In this document: positions 36,325 through 47,049 of the stretch, piece by piece
Layout of the letters: the number at the start of each line of letters is the position of its first letter
How positions within the stretch are numbered: position 1 is the stretch's first letter
The notes under the pieces: model-generated
Databases searched by the model: none
What the model saw: the letters and a program-made list of their open reading frames with translations, nothing else
Told to the model about the DNA's origin: nothing
Assembly (NCBI GenBank): GCA_038496675.1
Contig: CM076650.1
Location: 22,091,627-22,155,626 of the forward strand
Length of the DNA stretch: 64,000 bases
Source: Rachycentron canadum
Lineage: Eukaryota > Chordata > Actinopteri > Carangiformes > Rachycentridae
Direction: 5' to 3'
Translations under genes and position numbers: made by a program

Positions 36325-36932
36325 TTAGAGTGATGGTTGGGGTTACTTGATGCGGGGTTGGGTGAGGTACTGATCTACAGTCAGTGCATCACCTGCAGTT
36401 TATTCAGATCAGCGCGCTCTCAGTTTCAAGGCCGAGTGATGTGCTGCAGAGTGGACAAGGACGGTGAAAGAAAACAACACACCATTTAAAAACATGCCCA
36501 CAGAAAAATGTGTTTGCTATATTTGGGATATTTTCACCACTTTCCAGCCCTTATTTTATTTTGGAACTACTTTTTCACTACCCTATTACTAACCACCTAC
36601 ACGCAGTTCTTTCTGACACAAACAGCTGATCTGCAGAGTAATAGCGCGTCATAAAACAGTAGTTCAATGGTTCACAAACTGTAGTTCCAAAGGAAAAGGA
36701 TGTTTGACATTGAGATATATCGGTGGAGATATTCAAAATGTAACATGACTGCAGTTTTTTTTTTTTTTTTTGTCCCCGTCCACAGCAGCACCTTCAGTCA
36801 GCTTCAGTGCGGTGCTACCGGCTGCTTCTCTTAACTGGCAGCACACTGTTCTGACTCTCCTGCAGGTAATACACCAACTATAGATGAATACCTCACACAA
36901 ATGAACGTCAAATAACCCCAACTATAACTTTA
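36325..36932. mobile_element. Non-autonomous DNA element, ~50-bp imperfect TIRs
   Basis: The left end reads GATGGTTGGGGTTACTTGAT and later GTGAGGTACTGATCTACAG. The complement of the right end reads TATAGTTGGGGTTATTTGAC and later GTGAGGTATTCATCTATAG. The two agree at about 70% over nearly 50 bases. TTA occurs at both edges (36325-36327 and 36930-36932), which would suit the 3-bp duplications of PIF/Harbinger elements, though AT-rich matches this short are weak evidence. The body (about 500 bases, with a T tract at 36755-36771) is non-coding. Confidence 0.65.
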
Positions 36933-36934
36933 AG

Positions 36935-39900
36935 AGCCACAAATATTTCCATCAGGAATTGGTAGACGGCAGAGGCAAGAAAATATAGGAAAATACTGGA
37001 CTGAAATGAGTGAGGTGGGTTAGTTGAAGGTCTGTACGACTGTCTGTGCATTTCTGTTCAGTTATGAAGCAAATTTTGGGATGTTTTCTTTAATCACACA
37101 TCCAAACACTTTTCTCCCTGAAAGTCAACAATGTGTATTTCAACGAATACAGCTGAACTGTTTAATAAACCATCAAGATGTTCTTTGAGGCTGCAGCTCA
37201 TGAATAACACCTGACACCAGATGCCTCTACAGTCATTCCAGAGGATATTTAATAGGCGATGCAAAAACCTTAGTAAATATGGCTACTTTTTAAAATGTAT
37301 CTATTTATTTTTTCACTTTTAATTTCAACCACTTTTAACAAAACTGTAATTAGTATACATAACCATCAGCGTAAGCCTGAATACACACAAACACAGTTAT
37401 AGACACAGATGACACACAATCTCCACACGCACACTGGGAAAGTTTAGAAGACGTATCAAGGCAAAGGCATGCAAAAGCCTGCAGGGACAGAGTCACATAA
37501 TGAGCCAAATCTGAAATGTGTGAATCTGACAACAAAATCCATCAGTGCATTCTCAAAGCCCATCTCACCCCTTCCTCCCATCTCTCTTTGACTATCTCTG
37601 ACTCTCTCCTCCCTTATCTGCTTCTGCACACACAGACACACACACACACACACACGCGCGCGGTTTATCTAATCACAATACCAAAAATCAACTTCAACTT
37701 TTGAAAGTTGTGCCGTCGCAGATACCCCCTGACTATTCAAGCTACGGGTTGCACGTGTGCGAGTGTGTGCATGTGCATAAATCTACTCCTTCAGACATGG
37801 CCTAATTGGAGTATCTGAGGCAGGGGACACAGCGATGTGAAGTGCTAATTTGATTTGTGTTTGTGGCTCTCTGAGAATGGCTTGATGGAACTGATGCAAT
37901 TAGTGGTAACACAATTGTGTCTTTGTTTCTTCGTGCGTGCGCAAGTGTGTAAGTGTATGCATTGCCGTCAAGTACTGTATGTTTTTTTTTTTTTGTTTTT
38001 TTTTATGTGCGTGTGTGTGTGTGTTTTCTTACTGGGCTGTATGACACACTTTCAAAGTTGCGTGTTTTCTGAGCGTTCAAGTTTGTGTTTGGCTGTTTGA
38101 GAAAGACGGCGCAGGGAGGAAGAGCGATTCTCACCACCCTGCCAAAGTTTGCTGTCAAGTGGCAAACATGGTTGGTATCCTGTCTTAATTGATTTGTTTG
38201 TGTTTGTTGATTGAGATGAGAGATGCAGCCACAGAGTGTAAACGTTCAAATTATGAAAAGCAGACTGCATAATTACATCTCTGAATATTTCCCTATGGGA
38301 AACTCCCTATGGGGCTGAAGTAAAGAGAGGCAGAGAAACAGAGAGCGAGCAGAGATGCATACAGAGAGTGACAGAGATGCATTCTAACAAACTAAAATAA
38401 GTAAACGAGAAACTAAATAAATTTAATTAGAGAGATTTTAGTCATTACACATCTCATGGCTCTGGCTCTTCCACCACCCTGGAGAACAGTGGATTAGATC
38501 TAAACACTGGATTAAATTAATATGCAACCTGGGATTAGGATTATGAGTGTGGGTTTTGAGAGATTTACGGCCTGTTGCATAATGGATTTACAAGATTTTT
38601 TATGGGTTAAAACCAGTATATTGAGATCCCAAGGGTGGTAGAGAAGAACAGTAGACTAAGGAAGGAAAGGCAACACAGAGTGAAGAGTGGATTATTTTTA
38701 ATTCATCCTTTGAAGGTGTGTACAGGTGCCGCTCGCATGTCAGGCCAAGGAATAGTCCAAGAGCCTTTCTGTGTGCAAAGTCAGACTTCTATTTCCTTGA
38801 AAAAGTAATTTACTCTAGCCGGTGATTAATGTATCATTTCATATTGAAATGAGAGAATGCCACTGAGGTGCCCAGGGGCGACAGGCAGTGTTTTATTGGT
38901 TTCAACCTGTTTTTTTTCCTCGCAAGAAAACAAAGAAAAGGGGGGAAAACACAGTGGTGCATAGACACAGGCGAGATGGGCGCTCATACAAAGAAATATA
39001 TATGTTATGTGCGGTACCCTTGTCTGTATCAGGCAGAAACACTCGCCCTGGGCTTTAGCCTGCAACCATTTCTGCTCTTAATCAATTTGTATAATCTTAA
39101 TCCACATTTTAGTGATTAGGAACTGTGCAGTTTAGCACTTGGAATAGCAGACTCATGTCTCTATACAAAAGAGTTATTCTTCAGCCCAAGGCCACCAGCA
39201 TGAGCGCTCTACTCGTCTCTCATCTTCATTCACTACATTCATTCACAAGGTCGTGTTGGGAAAGAAAGATAGTAGGCAGGTGTTTTGCCAGTGGTTTGTG
39301 TTTGTGTTGAATTATTTTGTGCTCAACAGATTCACTTCCTCCAACCTGAAAGGATAGCCATAGCCCAATCCAAGACCTGATGTCAGCCCAAAGGTTTTGT
39401 AGGCCCAGATGCTGCACTACAGCACCTTCACAGCTTTTACTCTCTGGTGCGGATAACACACCAAGTAGCCTTTACAGCATGTGTGTCGTCTGTCCTAACC
39501 GAATTTCACGTATCTTACACTGTAGGAAAGGAAATAATGCAAGGCCAGACACATGCTGCCGTCATGTTGATGTAACAATATTCCTGTGGCGTCCACGCTG
39601 AATTTATGAACGCGCGTCAGGCAGACATGCACAGACACCACTGCTCTCTGAAGAGGTGGTCTTTGTTGTTGGATTTTGGGCAGTCCACTTCTCTAGACTC
39701 TTTGACATTTGCGATTTCGTCATTCATGCAGCAACACAAGCGCAACCGCCACTTGAGCCGGTGCCACATTGTAGAGGATGTACAAGACAACTCCACGATG
39801 GCCTTCTACCTGGTCTCATGGCCCGCTGTGACAAAATACAGCTTGGGCCGCAGGTTAGCCAAGAGATAAGCTGTTCTCTCAAAGGCCAGTTACAGAGGAG

Positions 39901-40190
39901 CAGTGTGCTGTAACTTCCTGTCTGGGAACCATGAAAATAAGAGCATTTGAGGCACTCTCTATACCGTGTTGGCAATTCAGTTTCCCACCTGGACCAACTG
40001 TCCTTTACGTACAGCGTGCGTTGAAAATCACTTTCATTGCTGTAATCATTAAGCACCAGAACAGCTGACATATCTCATTTTACAGCTACAAAAAACATGG
40101 TACTATATTTAAATAATAAACCTTCACTCATTGTGTCTGTGCTCATGATCACATAATCACTGGAAAGATCAAATCACGGTGTTTACTTCT
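36935..40190. other. Gene-free stretch
   Basis: A (CA)n(CG)n tract lies at about 37628-37662, a T-rich tract at 37982-38004 and a GT tract near 38009-38024. The region 39370-39910 is somewhat GC-richer and open in several frames on both strands, none of which I recognise. Confidence 0.5.
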
Positions 40191-40870
40191 TCAAGGCTGG
40201 ATTAACCATTAGGTCAACTGGGTAGTTCAGGGCCCAAGACTCCTAGGGGGCCCAGGGCAGTGAAGGCACAAGCTGTTATGTCTGGTTAAGATCTCCACTT
40301 TCCTTCATGTGAACTTGTCTGCTGGGGCCACAGTAGTTAGTGGTGACATTTCTTGATCAGCCCTCCGAAAAGCTAATGTCATCGACAGCTAATCTGATGT
40401 TCGGTATGACTCTTCTTCACTAGCCGTTTGAACAGCTAACATTAGCAGTTTACAGCGAGAAGCCCACAGCAGCTTGCAAAGATGGCTTATCTCCTTTTAC
40501 TCCTAGGTGCCTCCATGTTGTTAATTTTGCCAGATTGCTTCTGAATGCCCTCTGTGGTGGCTCTATAGAAATTATTTAACTCTTGTTTTTTTCTGTTTAA
40601 AAACAGGCTGATGACAAAAAAAAAAATCACTTTATTTTGCCTTTTCAATATTCTGTCTCTACACTTTCTCAGTGGCGGCTCTACACAAATGCTCCTTCTC
40701 TTTGTTTAATAGAAAAAGTTGTTTACTTTGTAATAGGATTTCTTTTTTTTTCTTTTTTTTTTTTTGGTTTCTTACCGCTGAATGTCCTGTGGCGGCTCTA
40801 TAGAAATTATTGAAGTTCCTTTTCATTATCATAGAGCATTTGAATGTTGTGCCCAGGGGCACAGTGATGT
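40190..40870. repeat. Probable interspersed repeat with 3 diverged ~118-bp units
   Basis: The start (GGATTAACCATTAGGTCAAC, GGGCCCAAGACTCCTAGG) has the style of a fish repeat. Further in, GGCTCTA with similar flanks occurs at 40559, 40677 and 40794, spaced 118 and 117 bases. The first and third share GGCTCTATAGAAATTATT and upstream CTGAATG.CCT. This points to an old tandem triplication. Confidence 0.45.
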
Positions 40871-41780
40871 GTTAATGTGGCACTGATAGTTTATGTGTAA
40901 ATGTGTCAACCACTCATGCCTAAGGCAAATATTTTAGCTTAACCATCTCACTCAGTGTCTCTTGTGCCATCCTGCTCTCTAGTAGCCTCTGATTAGCTTT
41001 AATTTGGAGGAGGCTCGCTGCACTGTCGCAACTTTGACAGATGTCACTTTGCTTGGCTTGCTTCAAGCCATGGTCAGATATCCCAGGGGAAATTTATTCT
41101 GCTGTGAATTTCAGGGACCAGAGAGAGTTTGCAACACTGACTTCAGTCAGCCTACTCAAGCTGAACGTTGCTAAGTGCTGGAGTAACTCCTTCAACTATA
41201 ATGACATATTGCTCACTTGGACAAAAGAAGTAACTGGGCACAGACCTCTTCTTTTAGATCAATTTCTTTTTCTTAAATGTGAACAGATCTCAGGTAGAAG
41301 TAAACCACACTCCTGCTGGACTGTTGCTAACACAGAGATACACAGTCTTTTCCCTGCTCCCCATCAGGCCTTGCAAACAGATTTCTATATGAAAAAGCAA
41401 CTCTTGTCTTGTACTTGCACTGGCTGTTTGTAGTGAATATGCACAGGCTTCAAAAAATGCTGCAGCAGTTGAATTTTCACAAATAAAATTAAGATTTTGT
41501 TTTGCAAGGAGAGCCCTCAGAATACAAAACCCATGTTGAATACATTTTCTTTGAGGAATCTTTCACAGACCAGTAACAGGGAGATTATAGTACATAAAGT
41601 ATATAAAACACTTTCATTACTTTTTTTTTTTTTACCACTTTTCTAATTTGTATTTTACATGGGTTTATATAGGTTGACAGGTAAAACAGCAGAGAGTATC
41701 AATATGATTAAGAGGAAAAGTTGGAGACACTCAGCCACAAGTTTGAGTATCTGTCAAATCTAGACTCAGGAGCTTTTGAG

Positions 41781-42135
41781 GAGTTTGTTGTGACCAAAAT
41801 CTGTGACTAGAAGATGTATCAAAACATTGAGCATAGTTATTTTGGGTATGTTGTTTGTTAGCTTGTAACTGGTAGTGGCTGACACTGTGTTAGTTGCTGT
41901 GCTAATGCCAATTCTTGCTGACTGCTCTGAAAAGATTTTGTTGACCAATGAGGGAGTATCATCGATCAAGATGGTCAGTGTTAGAGGAAACATCAGAGAG
42001 CCACATGTTTGAACCTAAGTCAGACCTAAATGATTAGTCTGTTTTGACCAAAATCACCTTTCATTTGTTTCAGCAATTTGTTAGCTTGCAACTGGCAGTG
42101 GCTGACACAGTGTTAATGGTTGTGTTAATGTAAAC
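41781..42135. repeat. Diverged local duplication
   Basis: TTGTGACCAAAATC near 41788 matches TTTTGACCAAAATC near 42042. TTTGTTAGCTTGTAACTGGT with AGTGGCTGACACTGTGTTAG at 41853-41893 matches TTTGTTAGCTTGCAACTGGC with AGTGGCTGACACAGTGTTAA at 42077-42116. The offsets are 254 and 223 bases, so one copy has lost or gained about 30 bases. Confidence 0.75.
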
Positions 42136-42871
42136 TCTTTTTGTACTGCTTTTTGTTTCACTTTTCGCTCCCCTCAAGTTGTCAAGATAAGTTCCTTAGT
42201 TATGTTACGCATGAATCTGTTTTTATTGGTCATTGATTTACTGTAGTTTCAAGGTGAAATGGGCAGTCATGGCATCACTGCTTATCTTGCTCATGATATG
42301 TCTTGTATAATATAAAAATCATCATATGGACAAGTAAGCAAGGTTAAAAACTATTTCTGATTTTCATTTGCGGAGTCTTAAACAATTCATTCTAATTTGA
42401 CAAGTTGTGAGTTATCAGGTGCAGAGTGAATTTAACCACATGAAGATAATTCACTCATCTCCTTTTCAATTGTCTTCAACAACCAAACACTTCAACAACC
42501 AAATATGCACACTCTCACACACCAACACACAGTGTGACTGAACAGTACGAGACGGGTCACACCAGCCACAGTTTAAGATGCTTCAAGTCCACAACTCTCT
42601 CTTACTGCTCCACCAGTAATCATAGCAAAATGTTAGAGCATTCAAAAGATGATGCCGGTTGACAGAGATAAGATCACCACCAAGAGTAGGACTTTTCAAC
42701 TGGTGCCACTCACACTGGGAGAAACTGAACCCTTGTACACAAAGAGAGGCAGGACTGTGCAGGAAGAAAGAGAATTTTTGAAGGCATAGATATTATGTCT
42801 GTACACAGGTTCTTTTTTTGTCCAACTAATAGTCTTAACCTCAAAATTGTTGTAATAATTGAAGGAAAAAA

Positions 42872-43007
42872 GCAACACATTAGAGAAGCTGGAACAATGA
42901 CAGGTTTGGTGTTTGAACATGAAAAATGTCTTAAACGATTGGCAGTTAGTTTTCTGTCACTAACGAACAAATTAATCCGTTAATCACTTCAGCTCTAGTT
43001 GTATTTA
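42872..43007 (-). repeat. Fish interspersed repeat relic ('taatcg' end family)
   Basis: GAGAAGCTGGAACAATGACA, GAAAAATGTCTTAAACGATT, TTAGTTTTCTGTC and TTAATCCGTTAATCACTTCA then GCTCTAG follow, in order, the reverse complement of a repeat I know widely from teleost introns, which ends in tandem TTAATCGATTAATCG words. It is non-coding; the class is unknown to me. Confidence 0.5.
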
Positions 43008-43059
43008 CTGTTAAGTAGTGCACAAATAAGATTCATAATTCTAAATTAAAGTAAGCAGT

Positions 43060-43200
43060 AGTTAAAGATGTTAAATAAATGTAGTGTGGTGAAAATACAG
43101 TCTCCCTTTGAGTTATAGGGAAGTAAAAGTGGATGGTGGCTCCAAAATACATGCTTAAATGCATGTGGAGTAAATGTACTTAGTTACATTCCATCGCGGG
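43060..43200. repeat. Fish interspersed repeat relic ('aaatgtacttagttac' end)
   Basis: AATGTAGTGTGGTGAAAATA near 43079 and GAGTAAATGTACTTAGTTAC then ATTCCATCGC near 43168-43197 match the end of a very common percomorph repeat whose end reads AGTTACATTCCACCACTG. It abuts the previous relic. Confidence 0.5.
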
Positions 43201-43639
43201 CACTGCCATGTAACAACTGATTAAAGTGGCTGTCTGGACACAAGCTAATACTTACAATTGTATCTCTAATAACTTTAAATACAGAATGTGGTGTGTGCTT
43301 CTCACTGGACGGCAAAACACTTGCAGAATAGTGATAACGGATACTTTTTAATTATCATTTCTCTTCACAATAAGTAACAACCATCACTTATTTCACTGCA
43401 CAGCACAAAATCAGAGTAGGCAATTCTCAGGGGTAAAACAAATGCTTTGTTAGAGTAACAACACGGAGGAAAAATATATTTTGTCATTAAACAGTGATAA
43501 TATAGACCTCACTAGTTCATCAGTATATTTAATGATACAGAACTTTGAATGAAATGATTCAATGTAATGTTAAATCAGAATTAACATAACACACAACACT
43601 GTAGCTCTGCATAGATTTTTAGCCTTTTTTGTTTTTATT

Positions 43640-44420
43640 TTGGCCACATTAGAGAAGGAGCTTGGACTGATACAGGTTTATTAATGTTGAAAAAAGTTAC
43701 ATTTTTCATGATCATTAGGTCTTCTAACTGATTCAAACAGAATTTGGGGTTGATCAGAAGATTTTGTGCGACTGGACTTGGACCTGAGGAATGACTTATC
43801 TTGTCTTACTTGATTTACAACAGGGACTTGGTTTGCTGGATTCTCACCACAGTAACTTGGGATTTGCTTGAGACGTGAAGTTAAACACTTAAGACTCCCT
43901 TGTGACTTGCACATGTGTGATTGACCCCCACTTCTTCTTAACAAATATTTATTTAAATAAAACTTTTTGAGATTGACACTGTAAGAAAACAAAGGCAATT
44001 CACTATTTTATTTTCAATTATTCTTCTGTGTTAATTAAGTGTTCATTGGGACCAAAAACAAAGTTTCTGGGTGCTACTGTGTACACTAATATATTTTAAT
44101 AATATTTATTCATTTATATAAGTTTACCATTTTGTGTCAGAAACAAAGAGATGCTGCTATCTGCTGATCAATGCTGTTAAATGTGCTTAAACTTCATTTT
44201 TTTAATTACCTGCAGACAAAGTGTAAATCTACTATACAAACAGAGACATTTAATAGAGTAAGATTAGTGCTAAATAAATGTTTGTCATCAGTTCTGTGTC
44301 TGATTTGTTATTATTATTAAATATTTGAAAACAAAGCAGAACTTGCCCACTTGGAACTTGGAAACTTGGAAAACAAAGCAGAACTTGGCCACTGAAAAAT
44401 GAATCTTGGTCGACCTCTAA
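43640..44420. repeat. 'gacttg'-rich repetitive stretch with a 44-bp duplication
   Basis: Variants of GACTTG recur at 43770-43910. At 44329-44387 the words GAAAACAAAGCAGAACTTG are duplicated 44 bases apart around three short CTTGGAA units. It resembles the GACTTG-rich repeats of fish. Confidence 0.35.
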
Positions 44421-45119
44421 TCCAGATGTGGTGCTCGGCAGTCAGCACTGAAGTTGTATTTAACACTGCTTTTGCTCTAACAAAGCTCAGCAGGCTTCTT
44501 CTTGGGTATAAAGGTCTTCACCCATGAATACAGACTGCATTTACATTACAGGCAATTTCTGCTGACTTCCATTCAGCCAGACTCCAGCCATATTTTTAGT
44601 AACATATCTCAAGTTAATGAGTTGAGAACTGTTTGCTTGCTGATTCCAGTGGGATGATATTGATGCTTTGACGTAGTTTCAACTTGGTTTCCTTGACAAA
44701 ATGGGCTTTTGGATTACTGGTAAAAAAAATAAGGTCTGCGACAAAGAAAGTTTATAACATAAATGCTTTGTTTAGCAGGATCGTCTTCACAAGTGAAAGT
44801 CACTTCTATGACTTTCAAAGCATAAACACAGTTGCCAGACCTAAAAAGCTAATGTTAGGCTATAAACCAAATACACCATGGGCACATGACTTCACCATCA
44901 CCACTACTAAACTTCCAGCTTGTAGTTTCATTTGACTGGCATCAGCATTACCACCTACAAAGTTGATAATAATTCTATAAAGACACACTGGTAGAACGCT
45001 ATTTATGTTCAGCATGATGGCTTTTAAAATCCCCAACAGCTTCTCGGTTGCCACTTTTTTTCCAAGATGCACAAGCTTAAAGAAATCACAGCTTGGGTGA
45101 TTATTCACATATTTTAGTT

Positions 45120-45290
45120 AAAAACCCATTTTTAAAAAACCCATAGACTTCATAGGCAAGTGAACTGGAGGTGCTTAATTGCTTAATAATTTCTGGGTTT
45201 TATGACTCATTCCTGCAGCACACTCTTTCTGTCAGCTGTCCTACCAGCAAGTGTCAAAAATTAACTAATGCAGCTCTAAAGATATGTTAA
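45120..45290. repeat. Possible fish interspersed repeat fragment
   Basis: CCCATAGACTTCATAGGCAA then GTGAACTGGAGGTGCTTAAT has the style of a repeat frequent in fish DNA. No ends are visible. Confidence 0.25.
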
Positions 45291-45932
45291 TAATCTGTTT
45301 GTAAAATATCATTAAAATTGGAAGTGGAGTGGAATTTTAGTTTCATATTTCAGATAATATATGTCCACAGCTTTAAATCATTACCTTTGTTTGTATTCTC
45401 ACTACAATGAAAAGAAATATACTTCTGCATGGACATCCCCTGCTATGAGCAGAGCAGTCTTTTGGGCCAAATGTCCATTACAGATAATGTGTCTTTCATG
45501 AGTCAGACACATTGTTTATAGATAACAGCTACGCTGGCTAAGTTTGTGTAACATTGCTAATAACATTTCATTTGTCTTTGTCATGGTGATTGGCAAATGT
45601 GAGATGACTAACACATCCAAGCACAGCATGCGCACAACTGCAGCTCTGCCTCCTCTTCTTATCCCATCTCCTCTCTCCTTTTTCTCTGACATGCACTGCA
45701 TCTGTCACAGGGCAAACTTTGTATTAGCCTTGAATTGCCTCCCTGTTCTCTAAAATTTTTTTATATCAATGGGGGCTGCAGAAACAGAGACAGAGAGAGA
45801 GAAAGAGAGAGACATGATGTCCAGAAGACAGTGCAACGCGGTGCCAGGAGAAAATAGAATTAATATTGTGCCAGCAATCTTGTTAAAACTCCCACACTAG
45901 CCCCACCCACAACACAACCCCCTCGCCCCCCT

Positions 45933-45934
<2 letters not shown>

Positions 45935-45970
<36 letters not shown>

Positions 45971-45980
45971 AACACACACA
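45935..45980 (+). repeat. (CA)n microsatellite
   Basis: CA tract with CGCAAA interruption, preceded by C-rich sequence. Confidence 0.95.
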
Positions 45981-46139
45981 GGTCCTTGACAAGCAATCCT
46001 ATTAAACAATGAGTGTGGCATTTAATCTCTTAACGGGGGACCTGCAGACAGACAGACAGACAGAGAGCCAGGAGTATTTGCTCCTTCTCTGCCTCTCTAA
46101 CATTCTGTTTAGCCTCTACCCTTCATAAGGCATCTTTAG

Positions 46140-46380
46140 GTCCTGACGGTCCTGCTGCAGCTCCTCATTATAGCCTCACTTTATTCAAGGTGTATTCAAG
46201 CGATAATGCCTTGGTAAGGTAATGCGCAGTAGGCACAGCACCCTGGCTGTCCCCTCTATTATGTAATGAATGAATGTTCAGAGAAACATGTAAATGATAT
46301 CTCTTAAAGCGGCCAAATAATCCGGCAGAAACGGCCCTGTAATGTATATGGCTGCAAATAAATAGCCTCATCAGTAGGTG
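46140..46380. promoter_or_regulatory. Candidate conserved noncoding element
   Basis: A repeat-free block between a (CA)n tract and ordinary sequence, with words such as GGTAATGCGCAGTAGGCACA, AAATGATATCTCTTAAAGCG and GCGGCCAAATAATCCGGCAG. The regular composition and lack of slippage tracts resemble enhancers, but conservation is untested. Confidence 0.15.
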
Positions 46381-46813
46381 AGCTACAGCCCACACACGTG
46401 CCAAACAACATGCACATGTACACCCACCACCAATCCATCAGCCTAATTATCACTGACTTCATAGTCAGACATCTTCACTTAATCAGCAGAATATCCACCA
46501 CACCAAAGTTACCGCCACAGCCACTTCTCATGCCGACATGGTATACTATGAATATGCACATGCCAGCAGGCTTTTCATAGTTGTTCAATAATTGCTGCTC
46601 AGGTAATTTAGGGAAGACAACTCTTCCTGGGAGGCATGACACTGATGCAAATAATTATAATGCATAACAAGAGAGTAAGTAAGCTGTGCAATTTAAACAT
46701 TAAAAAGTTGTCATAATAGCAACAATTATAATCACAACAGCAACCGAGAGGCTTTCTTAAGTTTGGAGGTATTCAATATTGATTCATCTTTAAATTCCAA
46801 AATAAAGTGATGA

Positions 46814-47046
46814 CGAGACTCAACAGTACAGGCAAGCTCGAAGCTCTGTGGCAATACAATACGAATAGGCAGAGCAGTGCCGTGGGCTAAATGCTAACGT
46901 GGTCACAATTACAGTGCTAAAATGCTAATGCACATGTTGTTTACCATCTTCACCAGCACAGTTTAATGTGTTAGCCTGCTGACATTATCTGCTTAGCATT
47001 AACCACAGACTTCAGCTGAGGCTGATGGGAATGCCTGATTTATGAC
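46814..47046 (-). repeat. Fish interspersed repeat relic, minus copy of the 22786-23186 family
   Basis: Read on the minus strand it gives CATTCCCATCAGCCTCAGCT, then TTAATGCTAAGCAG, GGTGAAGATGGTAAAC, GCATTAGCATTTTAGC and, at its end, GCCACAGAGCTTCGAGC. This is the interior and end of the same percomorph repeat that supplies the edges at 22786-23186, so the two copies cover complementary parts. Confidence 0.55.
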
Positions 47047-47049
47047 CCG

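Noticed and set aside
39380..40071. Several overlapping frames on both strands
   Set aside because: Four frames cannot all be coding; the patch is simply poorer in stop codons. None is recognised.
41041..41433. 130-codon plus-strand frame without low complexity
   Set aside because: No recognisable motif, no splice context and no upstream promoter features; the length is within chance for 64 kb.
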